The translations under genes were made by a program, and so were the position numbers. A stretch of DNA of 64,000 nucleotides from Triplophysa rosa (taxonomy: Eukaryota > Chordata > Actinopteri > Cypriniformes > Nemacheilidae): positions 15,055,043 to 15,119,042 of the forward strand of contig NC_079893.1 of the NCBI RefSeq assembly GCF_024868665.1, written 5' to 3'. The notes below the pieces were generated by a model. It was not told the origin of the DNA. It saw only the letters and a list, made by a program, of their open reading frames with translations, and did no database searches. This document shows positions 32,704 to 45,126 of this stretch, one piece after another (position 1 is the stretch's first letter; every line of letters starts with the position of its first letter).

Positions 32704-32827
32704 CCCTGTTGAAAAAAACAGCATATGCTGGGTTAGGTATGTTTTGATGCTGGTTTGACCAGCTTGAACCAGTACAAACCAGCATCAAAACATACCAAAC
32801 CAGCATATGCAGTTTTTTTCAACAGGG
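32704..32827 (+). mobile_element. Near-perfect palindromic MITE (124 bp)
   Basis: CCCTGTTGAAAAAAACAGCA and TGCAGTTTTTTTCAACAGGG are the ends, and the inner arms (CAGCATCAAAACATACC) also pair. It would fold as one long hairpin around a GGTTTGACCAGCTTGAACC loop region. Confidence 0.85.
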
Positions 32828-33367
32828 TAGCCTAACTCCCATTGGCACTGCTCATTTGTTTCATTCTTTCAATGTCTTCATGCATAGTCAGAATTTTAAA
32901 CAAACCAATGCAGTATGTACTTCCATTATATTCAGGCACATTTTCTCCTTTCTATCCACAATGTGGATTCTTTTTGTCACACGCATAAATCTGATTAATG
33001 CATCCTTCATTTCCATAGAGACAGAGAGTACAGTATGCTTGCTCCAAAGAATGATTTGAGCTCTGGGTTACATTTAAGTTTGTAACATTTAACTATGAAT
33101 TTCATAGTGTGATTCCAGTATACAGTATGCTCTGCCAACCAGAAACCAAATATGCAGCCATAATACACAGTGCAATTCAACTACTCTGTAAACAACTACG
33201 GGTGTGGGATTCAATTCTTGTGATTTTACTGTGCAGTCCTTATCTGTCACAAACACAATATACAGGTTTGTTGGTTGATTACGGAACATTTTCTTAAGAA
33301 CAAATCTGTACATAACAATCAGTGGTGCTCAAAGTGTGCGTATGTAGGTCTTATTGTTACTTTCCGT

Positions 33368-36300
33368 CTACCAGAACTCAATTTTACAAGCAGGGAACGT
33401 CTCCTCCTGCATGGCCACAGTGCTGTTGCTGCCCAGGACGGTTATTCCCAGTTGCCGTTGTTTTTCTTGAGTTTCCCGGTACCATTCGTGCATCACCATG
33501 GATTCAAACGTAGGGATTAGGGTCACCTGGAAGTTAACACAGAGGTAGACTAAATGTATTGTCTTATTAAAAACTTCAAACATTGTCTTATTTACTCTAA
33601 ACTGGATATGTATTCTATTCATCCATATATCTATCCATGCTATATTCATGTGTATTTATATAACTTAATAAGTAAATAAATATACAATTGAGTACCAACC
33701 GGCACATCCTCAGGCCATACAGATTTACCCTCCAATAACGCATCCAGAATGGACCTCATCAAGCCTTCTTTGTACGAGTCATCACCACTTATTATGTAAC
33801 AGGATGAGCGTAGACGGCAGAAGAACTCAACATCGACAGTGGACGCTGCATGGCCTGCTGGAAGATAAGCCAGGTCCAAATATACCGAAGCTCCAACCTT
33901 GCTACCTGTTGATTGGTCAGGACATCAGTCAGTTCAAGGTCCGTATATTTGCATACCAATATGAACATTTGCATTTTTAAGACAACAGTATAATTTTGTT
34001 TTAAATATGCCAAAAAAGTCCAAACCTGATCTTTTTGTGGCAGAGGCTGTGCCAGCTGAGTTGCTTCTCGAGCTGGTAACAGATGTAGCTTGACTTCCAG
34101 TCCTGGTTTTGGTGCTTTGTGTTGAACTGCTAGGTGATGTTAACCTCTGGGTAACTCCCGTTGATTTTCTACCCTTTGTTGCACCAGACTTCACACTGCT
34201 AACAGGATCGGGCATACAGGCACCCGGCTGCAGTGGAAGGGGAGGTAAATCTTTCACAGGCGCAGGTGGAGGATCCTGGGGCAGAAGATGATTACCTCGA
34301 TTAAAACCCAATCCATCGTTTATGTTCTGGGATTGCAGGTGGCCTCCTGATTCTTCATCCGAATCTAGAAGTCCATCGGCTGTAATAGACGAGCAATCTT
34401 CTAGTCCTGGATGTACATCCGAGTCGGTGGCTGTGGGGAAGTCACTGGCAGACGTAAGAGGGGTCTCCATAGTTGGATGAGCGGATCTGTTCACCAAACA
34501 TGCTGGTGGAAGGGGCTTAGTTGCCTCTTGGGAGTGGTCGCTATCATCGGAATGGTTCAGCGGGCTGGTGTTAACTAATCCTGGTGAACGTGAATCTTCT
34601 CCATTGCTGACCGGTTTGAAGTGTTTGAACTCGCATGGAGAGACCAAGCACAGGTCTACATCATGGCCGATATCAAACACTAGACCCTGTGGTTCAGACG
34701 GACACCCACCTGAGCCATCCTGATGGGTCCTTTGAGTGTGAGGCTTCTTTATGGACAAAGACATCCCTACTTTGAATTCAGATTTGGAAAGTTGTCCATT
34801 GGAGTAGGACGTTTCATCTTCGTTGGTAGACTCACTGACTGTAGGCAGCACTTGTTCGAAAGACATTGAAAGTGATTCGTCAACCTCAGTGGACTGTGGT
34901 GAGCTGACTTCCGCAGGCATTGAGTGAGTGGTAGTGGTAGTGACAGTGGGGGATATATCAGGCATTATATCCTTGAAGGAACTGAGAGACAGAAAACTCG
35001 AATGTTTCTCTCTGGATGAAGTGGAGACGCTCTCTTGGTTACTTTTAGGGCATCCGGACTCTGAAAGCTTGGGCAGTCCTGTTTGCTGGCTCTCTGAACC
35101 GAGACACATCTTTACCCCAAAGCTACTGTGATCTTTGGAGGCCCAGGTCTCTTCAGGGGACAGGTGATAAGGAGTATGACCAGCACTGTTCGGACCTGAT
35201 CTAGGAGAAGATAACTCTAAAGTCTTCTCTTCAGGACTGACACAAACGTCCTCGTGGCCATCTTTTGAAATATTGTCTTTCAAAGCCCCATCAAGCAAAG
35301 TTGACTCAGTAGGTGTGAGGTCATTTTTTGTTTTGGGCCCGACAGCCATTGTGGCCTTGCTAGTGGTTACTCTGGTACTACATTTAGACTGAACATCACC
35401 TCTAGGGACATTTTTTAGGTTTCCAGAGTCAGCATGTTGCTTTTTCACAGAAGATTCCTGTTGTTCTTTGCTCATTTCCAGAAATTCAGCTGTCATATCT
35501 TCAGGTGAAGACATTTTAGAGCAATCTTCTGTGGAAAGCTTCTGGTTCTGCTGTTCCTTGTTAGATTTAAAGCTTTTGGTTTTGTCCTCAGCCTGTTTGT
35601 TTACTTTTGCTCCGTGTTTTACATTCCCAGGCTTATCTGAGGTCTTCTTGACATCTTTCCCAAGAGACTTTGTTGTCTTTTTCTCTTCTATTTTCACATC
35701 AGTTTTGCTATCTATCTTTGGTTTGCTACCTGAAGTTTTTCTCTGTCCACTTTCTTGTTTCTTTGTGTCTGGCGTGCTTGTTTTTTCATTGCTTTTTTCT
35801 TTTAAAGACTCTTTCCTCGTAACAAGCTTGGAGGGTTTTAGTTTGACGTTGCTTTCTGCAGATTTCAGCCTTTCCTCACTTTTCAGATAATTTTTATTCA
35901 CACCTTTGGTTTTGTCTTTTAGCTCGAGATCTCCATGGACAGATCGTTGCTTTGAAGCACCATTACTTGAACTTAATTCGTTTTTTACAGACATGGGGCT
36001 GTCCTGATTCTCTGCGAGTTTTGGATTTTTATCTGATTTCGCAGTTTCGAAGTCTTTGGAGCACACCACCGGCCTCTTGAGAAACTCTAGATGCTTCAGT
36101 TTCTCCAGACCATCCATTATCTTACTTTGTGGTGTAGAGCCGGGGAAGAGCACTCTGATAATCTTCTCAACTGGGCTGGCGGGATGCCACACAAGCAAAG
36201 CACATATAGAGACCAAAGAGGTCAGGGGAACATCCGAGCTTTTGGATTTGGAGCTGCTTTCGGGCCAGTTCTGCATAAACGACTCTACTTCTTTGCTACG

Positions 36301-39300
36301 CTTGACTGGATTTAGGACATAAAGTTCAAGACACCCAACTCCCATTTTCTGAAAGAGAATAACCGGTTCGATCGGACCACTTGAGTTCCTTAGAAGTGGC
36401 TCTGGTGAGATTTTTAGCTTTTCCAGATGCTGTAAAGCAAGTGATGCTAGATCGCTGCTTCTCAGCACATTAGGGTCACCCTGAACCTTTTTAAGCCTGT
36501 TTGAAGCATTGAAGAAGACCACGCCGAGCTCTGGGGAGATGAGATTCTTCTGCCATTGTTCTTTTTCCTGGCAGTCGGTTTTACTTCGCTCAGTCTCTGC
36601 TACTTTTCTCTCCAGCAGGCTGTTAACTCCGGGCAGATTGTCTGTTCCCGCGTGTGTAAGCAGCACAGAATCCACGCGGTCCAAATGCCTGACCAACTTC
36701 CAGAAGCAGGCGCACGGATCTGCTCCACCATTGACCAAGACATTGAATCCATTGACCGCAAAGAAAGCACAATCTCCTCTGCCTCCTGGAAAAACGTAAC
36801 AGCACGGGCGACAGAGTTTGAGGAATCCCACAGTGCCAGGAGGCTCCAGGAGGTCAAAAGGAGACTGTGGCTCGAAAGACTCAGTAAGAAGGTCCGTGAA
36901 CTCCTGAAGGCCGCCCATTTTAGATAGCACCATTAGAGGATTTACTTTAATGTCCATAATTTCATGTAACTTGTGTTTTCCAAGCACAGAAGTTTTCCAT
37001 TTTCCAGTTTTAGGGCAGCTTATGGTGAGGTTTGCTTTGCCGTGTGTGCTAACAGAGTTTAATAGTGCGTCAATCTGTTGGAAACATGGAGAGAGAACAG
37101 GGTATTCATTCAAAAAGCAGCTATAAAATCAACATTAAATCAGTACACAGTTATTCAAATCCATTCAGACCAACCTCTTCATCTGAAAGGATCTGTGTAA
37201 AATCATTTGGAGTGAACTGTCCAGTGTGCAGGACAAGATCTCCGGTTTCTTCAAGAGATTGTCCTGTGAGCACCAGCAGCTTGTGTCTAGATACGCCTGA
37301 TATCAAACCATGCACCTGAACCACAAAAATCATTTGAATATGTAGGAACAATGAGAAGAAAATAGATTTCAAGCTGTTATCGCAGTAAAGGGTTCCTCTA
37401 CACAGTACTAAAAAATGGGTATTAAATACTACAAATACATATAGAGCAAATACTTTTCCTGTTATAGGTGTCGCAATATAAAGTGTTTAATTGATTTTTA
37501 TTAATTTAAGACAATATCTTTATTTAACAATATTTCTTTTAAGAATCATTACTATAAAGTCATTTAAGGGACTGAACTGATGTGATTTGAACTGATTTGA
37601 TCTGAACTGATTACCGTATTTAATGTGACCCCGTGTCTTTCATGAATTGTCATACTATACACAATAAATCAAATTAAGAAAGGGAATAAAATATGCCTGT
37701 AACAATCACATTACCTCAGAATAGAGAACCCCTTCTGATGGATTTACTACAACCCTGACGTCCACAACCTCTGAACTGAATTGAAATGTCCTTTGACCTG
37801 TGAAGAGGAGAAAGGGAGAAAAAGGTCAATTAAAAAAAGTCAATAAAATAAAAAAAATAGGACAAGTTTGCACATCATCAGTTCCATTGATTGTCATCTA
37901 AATAAAAAATATGTAAAAGTATGTTTCACCGTGTCAAAAGAAAAGCAAACATATTAGACAGACAATACTGCAGTCTGTGTTTGTCAGCAAAGCTACAATA
38001 ATGCAATAAAACTTTTACTCTTTTAGTGCACAGTACATGCCGTTTATATGGTCCTCAGTATGCAGTGTAAATATTAAATATTTTTACCCTTTCATAACTA
38101 ATGAAAAAAGGGAACATCTTCATTTCCACATCAGACGGGCTGTGATGAAACAATCTGTCGCTTTGTTTCTAAACTACATGTAAACAAGTCAAAGGATCCG
38201 GTCGGCCTTACGGTGCCATACGAGGCTGTGCATTACACAGTTGCTTCTTTGTTCATTCAATAATGTGCATCCCAGGCGAAAACCATCTGTTTCTAAGATT
38301 TCTAACAGCATTACTAAATATACCTTTAAGTTCAGCCTTTAATGAAGAAGATACACAATATTACTGTAGAAATGAGAAAGTGACACTTGCCTTTAACGTC
38401 TTTGGATTGACAAGAAGAATGCTTATGAACGAAGAGTCTGAGCTGCTCATCCAAGTTACACGCGGTCAAATCCACATCCCATGCACGAATACCTGCAACG
38501 GAGATTAAAACAAAGAGATGAACATTTTGAAGCATTCTGAACACTCAAATACGTTAAATAAGTTCTAATGTGCTTGTTGACATTTGGTTTTAGTAAACAG
38601 ACACTGGACATCGATTTGAGAAGAAAGAGACTGAAATCCCCCAGAGCAAAACCACTGTAGTCAGCATGACATTCAAGCATCATGTGAGACACAGCGTGGC
38701 GTTCAGAGACATTTGAAGAGACCGTTGGCTGGCCGGCACTAAAAACAGCACAGTTCTGAAGCGCTTCTCTACTGTACTCACGAACATGAAAGCCTGAGAA
38801 GTTAATGTTTACATCACTTATAACCACCATTTACATGTATGCACGTGGTTGCTTTTATCTAAAACAACTTGCAGTACATTCACAAATAGCCTCAATTGTA
38901 TTATGTGCGTTCCAGAAGTATCATGACCTTCGCACATGACCCTTGACCTGCTTAGCTACAGGAACACCATAAAAAGAAGCCAATTCAATACTACCAGCAA
39001 AAAAAGAGCGAAACCTCAAATATAGCATTCAAGCCAGCTGCCGGATATCCGTGTTATGAAATGCATACGGCATATACCTTGTCATTTGTATACTGTAACA
39101 CATTTCAAGTCATATTGCAACATTTCCAGACAAACAAGGAAATAAGAAAACAACTTGTTAGGTGGTTTATTTCATGTGAACTGTTAACGTTAGTCAAATT
39201 GCTCTTGGTAAAGCGATTTGCATTTATCTTGATTAAACTCTTATCAGATTTGTGACTCACGTGTGCCGTTTAAGGGCTGCCATCATAATAAAAGTTACAA

Positions 39301-40040
39301 AAAAATAAACTTGAAAATAAAAGTAAGCGGAGCTTGCGCATTAAAGCGAACACGAAAACCGAAGTGGGTGTGAACACGCAGAGCTGGGCACGGCTTTAAA
39401 ACAAACCACTGACATCAAGGACAACAGCACAATGACATTAAAAACACATCGATGTCTATTTTATACAATGACGACGGCAACATATAACGTTAGCCTATGC
39501 TAATGGGGAGGCTACATCTTTGAGGGTTACTCTCTGATGTCATTACGCTGCAATGCAGCGAGGGCACAACTGCACGAATCTTGCGCCAGAATAAATATCG
39601 TATCACTGCTTCAAACGCTGTCTATTGATATATCTTTGTAAAAAACGTACGTAACGCACATTCGCTGAAAAAGCGAGAGGAACGGGCGCGTCACGTGACT
39701 GTGCGTCAGCCTCGATTCATCATGCAGTCGCGTGGCTGTGTTTTAAGATCAAAGATGTAAAGTTGCAGCACACCGTTTTGCAACACGCGCGAGAAAATGC
39801 AGCCATTGGGATCATTTCTAGTCTTATTATAATACAAACACACTTGAGCTAATAACGACGATATGATTACATTCCTCTATATGTAAAAGTACCTCGTTCT
39901 ATCTCCACCACAATAAAGTCCAGTATGCGCGGTCGATAAAGCGCGCCGATGACCATTAGAATGGAGTATTTGTCATTGCTGAACCCAGGATGGGCTGTCA
40001 GGTCCTCTGCTCCCTTCGCTGCCGTTAGACCCGACGCCAT
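33368..40040 (-). CDS. map1s: Microtubule-associated protein 1S-like, complete, 1295 aa
   Basis: Seven exons: 39893-40040, 38391-38492, 37715-37797, 37175-37315, 34026-37074, 33700-33905 and 33368-33526. They total 3888 nt (1296 codons with stop), all in phase. Exons 1-4 and the start of exon 5 encode the conserved MAP1 N-terminus (IRAWDVDLTACNLDEQLRLF; HKLLVLTGQSLEETGDLVL). The metallo-beta-lactamase-like region is at about residues 250-310 (VFPGGRGDCAFFAVNGFN; LLTHAGTDNLPG). Residues about 480-640 are Lys-rich, followed by a long Ser/Thr/Pro region. Exons 6-7 encode the light-chain domain (VDVEFFCRLRSSCY; MQEETFPACKIEF). MAP1A and MAP1B exceed 2400 residues, so this size fits MAP1S, which binds microtubules and LC3 and links mitochondria and autophagosomes to the cytoskeleton. 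Exon 2 uses a GC donor; exons 4 and 6 use GTTGGT donors. Confidence 0.95.
38386..38391 (-). promoter_or_regulatory. GC-AG splice donor after map1s exon 2
   Basis: The exon ends GTTAAAG and the intron begins GCAAGT. The frame requires this junction (phase 1 to phase 1, joining DVK to GQRTF), and no GT donor is available nearby. AG|GCAAGT is the standard context for GC-AG introns. Confidence 0.85.
39690..39699 (+). promoter_or_regulatory. CLEAR-type E-box GTCACGTGAC in map1s intron 1
   Basis: An exact 10-bp match to the TFEB/MITF CLEAR palindrome lies 194 bp inside intron 1 and about 340 bp from the start codon. CLEAR sites mark lysosome and autophagy genes; MAP1S is an LC3-binding protein. 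The regulatory role is inferred. Confidence 0.45.
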
Positions 40041-40472
40041 GTTGGAAAGTTATGCGTATGATGTCATAGCCAAACAATCAAGTACGAGCGGATGATTTGA
40101 ATGAAACTGAAGCTGCCCAACCAAAGTCCAGGTTAAGAGCACTAACGTTATTCATCCGCCTTTCGCTGCCATTTGCTGTGGTTTTAAGTATTTAAAGAAA
40201 CTTAATAAACTGGCTTTTTGTGAATCAAATGTAGCTTTCTAAACCATTCTTTGAACACTTAACCCACTTTGATAAATGTACGTTATGTATTAATAACACA
40301 CTAAGGCACATGTAAAATATTTAGTCTTAGCTTGGTGTGCTATATGAAACATTCAAGTTAAATATATTTTAAATAAAGTATGTTAAATGCAAGAAAAAAA
40401 ACGTATAATGAACTCAGTATGCACCGAAATTAACATTTTTGGCCAAAGCTGAATAAAATGAAACACTTCGCT
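40041..40472. promoter_or_regulatory. map1s upstream region
   Basis: Sequence 5' of the map1s start. No TATA box at a useful position. A partial hAT end (ATGCACCGAAATTAAC) lies at about 40425-40472. Promoter assignment is positional. Confidence 0.3.
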
Positions 40473-40820
40473 TAAAGGGATACTTCACCCAAAAATGAAA
40501 ATTCTGTCATCATTTACTCACCTTCGAGTTGTTCAAAGTCTGTATAAATGTCTTTGTTCTGATGAACACAGAGAAAGATATTTGGAGGAATGCTTATAAC
40601 CAGACAGATTTTGCACTCCATTGACTACCATAGTAAGAATGTTTGTTCTGTTGAACACAAAAAATACATTTTGAAGAATGTAGGACAGCAAACAGTTCTG
40701 GGGCACTTTTGACTACCGTTGTATTTATTCCTACTATGGGAGTCAATGGGGGGCAAAATCTGTCTGGTTATAAGCATTCTTTCAAATATCTTTCTCTGTG
40801 TTTATCAGAACAAAGAAAAT
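40473..40820 (+). mobile_element. Palindromic MITE, copy 2, right arm lost
   Basis: The left end AAAGGGATACTTCACCCAAA and the central inverted repeats are present. The right arm stops at about 40820 (ACAAAGAAA), where a duplicated map1s segment begins. Confidence 0.85.
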
Positions 40821-40822
40821 TA

Positions 40823-41298
40823 CAGGACAAGATCTCCGGTTTCTTCAAGAGATTGTCCTGTGAGCATCAGCAGCTTGTGTCTAGATACGCCTGATATCAA
40901 ACCATGCACCTGAACCACAAAAATCATTTGAATATGTAGGAACAATGAATAGAAAATACAGTTCAAGCTGTTATCGCAGTAAAGGGTTCCTCTATAAAGT
41001 ACTAAAAATGGGTATTAAATACTACAAATACATATAGAGCAAATACTTATTCCTGTTATAGGTGTCCCAATATAAAGTGTTTAATTGATTTTTATTCATT
41101 TGAGACAATATCTTTATTTAACAATATTTTTCTTAAGAATCATTATTATAAAGTCAGTTAAGGGACTGAACTGATTAGAAGATCTTGCACTGTAAATGTA
41201 GCCTTACCGTATTTAATGTGACCCCGTGTCTTTCATGAATTGTCATACTATACACAATAAATCAAATTAAGAAAGGGAATAAAATATGCCTGTAACAA
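40823..41298 (-). pseudogene. Duplicated internal fragment of map1s (part of exon 4 plus intron 3)
   Basis: The segment aligns base for base with 37229-37705, with a handful of substitutions and small indels. It contains the exon 4 acceptor and the first 87 nt of exon 4 (one missense change, CACC to CATC). It then hits an in-frame TAA at the junction. It lies upstream of map1s exon 1, so it cannot be part of that transcript. It ends at an ambiguous base (N at 41299) next to a (GA)n tract. Confidence 0.9.
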
Positions 41299-41299
41299 N

Positions 41300-41348
<49 letters not shown>
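41300..41348 (+). repeat. (GA)n microsatellite
   Basis: An uninterrupted GA tract directly after the single N at 41299. Confidence 0.97.
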
Positions 41349-41349
<1 letters not shown>

Positions 41350-41350
<1 letters not shown>

Positions 41351-41880
41351 GCGTGCCATCCAGAAGCACGTGCAGGTTTCCCAGCTGCTCCTACACAACC
41401 TCTGAATGCAATGAAACGGGAGGGGGGAGAAATAAAACAGACGTGCGGGATTTACCTGAAAAGGAGTGGAGAGCATGTTTCAAAGCCGCCTAGCAGGCTG
41501 GGATCTGCTGTCCCTCTTTTCTCTCCCTCAGTCCCCTTTTGTTACCATTCACTGGAAACTTGAGAGGCTCGCCAGGCATTGCCGAGCGAGCACAGAGGGA
41601 GTCCACCCACCCACACGTGGACTTTCACCCATGCAGAGTGGGAAACGCGCAGACGGCGGACGCGTTCACTGAGAGTGTGTCTCGGCCTGCGACGGGATTT
41701 CCTCTTTCCAAACACACGCGCAGTTGGCTGCGTTCTTACTGCTCGTGCCGGCCGCTCAGGGGATGGGCGCTCGCTTGCTCTGGCCTGGACTGATCTGAGA
41801 GCAGTGGAAAGCCCCAGAGAGCAGAAAAACTGAATAGATGAGTGGCTGCACAATGGAACGGCCTGAACACATGTTCTCAC
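41350..41880. promoter_or_regulatory. GC-rich, CpG-bearing block; possible orphan first exon (minus)
   Basis: Much more GC- and CpG-rich than its surroundings. On the minus strand it ends in an ATG-containing segment and a donor, TTTTCAG|GTAAATC, at about 41456. On the plus strand a short frame reads ELRAIQKHVQVSQLLLHNL before a stop. It may be the 5' exon of an unidentified gene or misplaced sequence. No partner exon could be linked. Confidence 0.3.
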
Positions 41881-42517
41881 ACTGAGTTAACACTGTAATA
41901 GTGCTTTGAGCTTTGATCAGAACTTACATGACTCTGGCTGCACAGTATGTGCACGGATGATGGGAAAATCGCAACTGGATGAGTGCTACAAACTTAATAT
42001 GTATCTGAAGCCAGAGTTTTATTGATAAGCAGCCTAAAGACAAACTGCGTAATTCACGCACCACTAGTGATAGTAAATGCAACTGAAAAAAAAACTGCTT
42101 CCAGACCAGGTTTCCAAACATCGCTACCAGTATTTCCGAGTCCTTCGGCACACAGAAGTAAGACATGAGAAAGCAATGCTAATATATGATGCTGGTTGAT
42201 GCATGCACAGTCTGTCTATGGGGTACAATAAGACTAGTAATTTTTTCCTTAAAACCCACTTTTCACTTTGAACAAGTATTACAAGAAAACAGTAGTGCAT
42301 AAAAGTTTACTGCCTGCTCGTAATTGCCTGTGATTTCTTTTATTGCTTATGCATGACTGAAAATAAAAACATAGGGAAAGGGCTCATTCCATCGTGAATG
42401 AAGCTCTGCTTGAAGAATCAAACTTTCTTCAAGCTTATAAATTATTTCTCAAAGTATTTATTTTATGGTAATGTTTAGGTATGACACTTATGCTATGTTA
42501 CAAATGTTGACTTTTAC

Positions 42518-42578
42518 CTTTGGTCAGATTTTGGTTCAGAAAGGCCTTGAGATCTCCACACAGAGCTGCAGCGCCAAC
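42518..42578 (-). CDS. Orphan exon-like ORF, 61 nt, unknown gene
   Basis: It is bounded by CCTCATCTCAG| acceptor and ACCAAAG|GTAAAA donor. The open frame reads VGAAALCGDLKAFLNQNLTK, phase 0 in and phase 1 out. It is too short to assign. No neighbouring exon was linked with confidence. Confidence 0.35.
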
Positions 42579-42616
42579 CTGAGATGAGGAAGAAATTTGA
42601 AAATTGAATCATTTGT

Positions 42617-43099
42617 GTTGGGCAAGTTACTCTGAAAAAGTAATTAATTACTAGTTACTAATTACATATTCAATAGTGTAATTAAATTACTGTACAAATA
42701 ACTCTTGCCAAAAAGTATTTAATTACCAACTACTTTGTATATCCTATATCAACCTTGCTTAGTTAAGTGAATCAAGGACAGACATGAAACGGCCCTTTTA
42801 ATTCATTCAAATAAATAATAAAAAAATACATAAAGTAGTATTATTAACTGACCAAAGTATTACAAAGGTGAGAATTATACATTAAGCACAGATTTTAAAG
42901 TTTGACTTAGAATTTTGATGTCAATTCCACTATTGCACACACATATACTGTATTACACAAAGTTTTTAGTTTAATTACATCAAAAGTAACTAATTAAATT
43001 GCAGAAAAAATGAGAGTAATCCCTTACTTTACTTTTTCAAGGGAAAAGTAATTTAATTACGGTAACTAATTACTTAGTAACTAGTTACACCCAACACTG
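42617..43099 (+). mobile_element. hAT-like MITE (GTGTTGGG family)
   Basis: The left end GTGTTGGGCAAGTTACT and right end AACTAGTTACACCCAACAC are inverted repeats. The interior is rich in TTAATTAC motifs. No exact target duplication was found, so the ends are approximate. Confidence 0.6.
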
Positions 43100-43314
43100 T
43101 TCACGACTACTAAAAGTGAATTGGTAAAATGTACAATATACATTTCTTTGTTCATAAACTTCTTTATGTGAAATGGTTTGCCTGAGGACTATGCTGTTTT
43201 TCTTTTTCACTTGATTTGATACTGTGTTATCTAATGCAGTGCTATTTAGCCAATACATTTTTAAGTTTAATCTATTGACAGAAATGCACTATAATATACA
43301 TAACTATGTGTTCA

Positions 43315-43755
43315 GTAAGGGATAATGTAGAGGCAGCCGGTTGTTATCGCAGAAATAACTTGTATCACACTGAAGAGGCTTATTTCGCGATAACTGCCGG
43401 CTGCTTGTACATTATCCCGCTTATTACACGGCTACTTGCCACATGAGAAAAAAATTTGAAATATTTTTTTATCGAATGCAGACTGTTTACTTTCGGTTTT
43501 AAGGTAAGAAACGACGTTCAAATGTCACGAACAGGGAATTTGGTTTAATTGCTTATAAATATCTTTCAATAACTTATATGACATTATATTTACATTTAAT
43601 TTGCCAAAAAAAACCTGTCAAAATGTTTTGCTGCATCTGGGTTACCGTGTGTTATTAGTTTTGAGAGGATGTTATCTGGGAATAACGAACCTTCAAATGT
43701 CGCGACTGGCCAAGCAGAATCATGCATTCCACTGAGCCGTGTAATAAGAGGTGTA
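43315..43755 (+). mobile_element. Palindromic repeat element
   Basis: GGGATAATGTA near 43320 and TACATTATCCCGC near 43412, and GCAGCCGGTTGTTATCGC against GCGATAACTGCCGGCTGC, are inverted arms. The element appears to continue to a GTGTAATAAGAGG block at about 43740. The boundary is uncertain. Confidence 0.5.
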
Positions 43756-44691
43756 TAAAGAGCTTACATAATCAAGATTCTATACTGTACATTCTACAGT
43801 AGCACTAAACGGACAAACTGCTCTACAGAGCCCGTTTCGTAAATACGTTATCTCCTTCGGCAAAAAAATGAAAACGTGACGACATCTTAGTTCTTTGTCA
43901 GCCACCATAGTGCTTCAAAAAGCCATTGATTGCCATTCTCGACCTCACCGCTAGATGCCACTAAATTTCATAACTGGACCTTTAAATGTTCATATTTACT
44001 TGTTTGAAACCATTGTATTATAATTAAAATAAAAGCATCCACAAAACTGCACTCTTTTGTTTTCAATTATTTCATAGTTTGTTCAATCACAAATTATTAG
44101 CATCCAAATGTATGTCAAAGGCAACATTTCAAAGTCTTCAATACCTAGAAGCAAGAAAGAGTGTATTGAATTCTGTTCTCATGGCCTCTTTAAAATGCAC
44201 ATTTGGTCTGAACTGTCAGTAATGTGTCCCACATGGTTCAGATCATTGAATCTATAACAGCTGTCCAGACTGTAGTAGGATAGAGGTCTGTCTCTGTACT
44301 GATAGCATAATGTCTTAACGCATCAGAGTATAAAGTAGAACCGGCTACTGCTGTGGTAGGTCATAACTTCATAACCTAAGGAAACAAGTTCTATACACTG
44401 TTTTCCGGGAGCATGAGCACTGCTATATTTAGCACAAAACATACAAGCAAATGTCTTCCCAGAGAAATGATTACCTCACCCTCTACGAACATGTTAAAAT
44501 GAGCATACGAATTCTCGATCAGAGGGCTGAATCAAATCTGTGATGTTAGCCACCGAAAGACAGAGAAAATCTATAGCATTCAGGGCTTTAAACGGATCGG
44601 CAGAGTTTACAGAGACATCTATTCAGAACGGTCGGAGGTCGCAGAGCATGTCACTATGATTTCATCAACATGACATCCCAGAGGATGATTT
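43756..44691. other. No gene recognised
   Basis: AT-rich intergenic sequence. A donor-like GGGTGAG|GTAATC on the minus strand near 44475 has no open exon behind it. Confidence 0.35.
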
Positions 44692-45126
44692 AAAGGGACA
44701 CTTCACCCAAAAATGAAAATTCTGTCATCATTTACTCACCTTCGAGTTGTTCCAAATCTGTTTAAATTTCTTTGTTCTAATGAACACAGAGCAAGATATT
44801 TGGAAGAATGCTTATAACCAGACAGATTTTGCCCTCCATTGACTCCCATAGTAGGAACAAATACAATGGTAGTCAAAAGTGCCCCAGAACTGTTTGCTGT
44901 CCTACATTCTTCCAAATGTCTTCTTTTCTGTTCAACAGAACAAAACAATGATAAAGTAACTATGGGATCAATGGCAATGGGGGGGGGGGGGCTGTTTGGT
45001 TATAAGCATTCTTCCAAATATCTTTCTCTGTGTTCATCAGAACAAAGAAATCTATACAGATTTGGAACAACTCGAAGGTGAGTAAATGATGACAGCATTT
45101 TCATTTTTGGGTGAAGTATCCCTTCA
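44692..45126 (+). mobile_element. Palindromic MITE, copy 3 (complete)
   Basis: The arms begin AAAGGGACACTTCACCC and end GGGTGAAGTATCCCTT. The centre contains a G-homopolymer near 44980. Confidence 0.9.

Noticed and set aside
34109..36927. Several plus-strand open frames across the large map1s exon
   Set aside because: They are antisense shadows of the intact 3-kb minus-strand coding exon, with no start context or family of their own.
41542..41880. 112-codon Arg/Pro-rich minus-strand frame
   Set aside because: GC-rich DNA gives long chance frames. No family pattern, and overlapping frames on the other strand are equally open.
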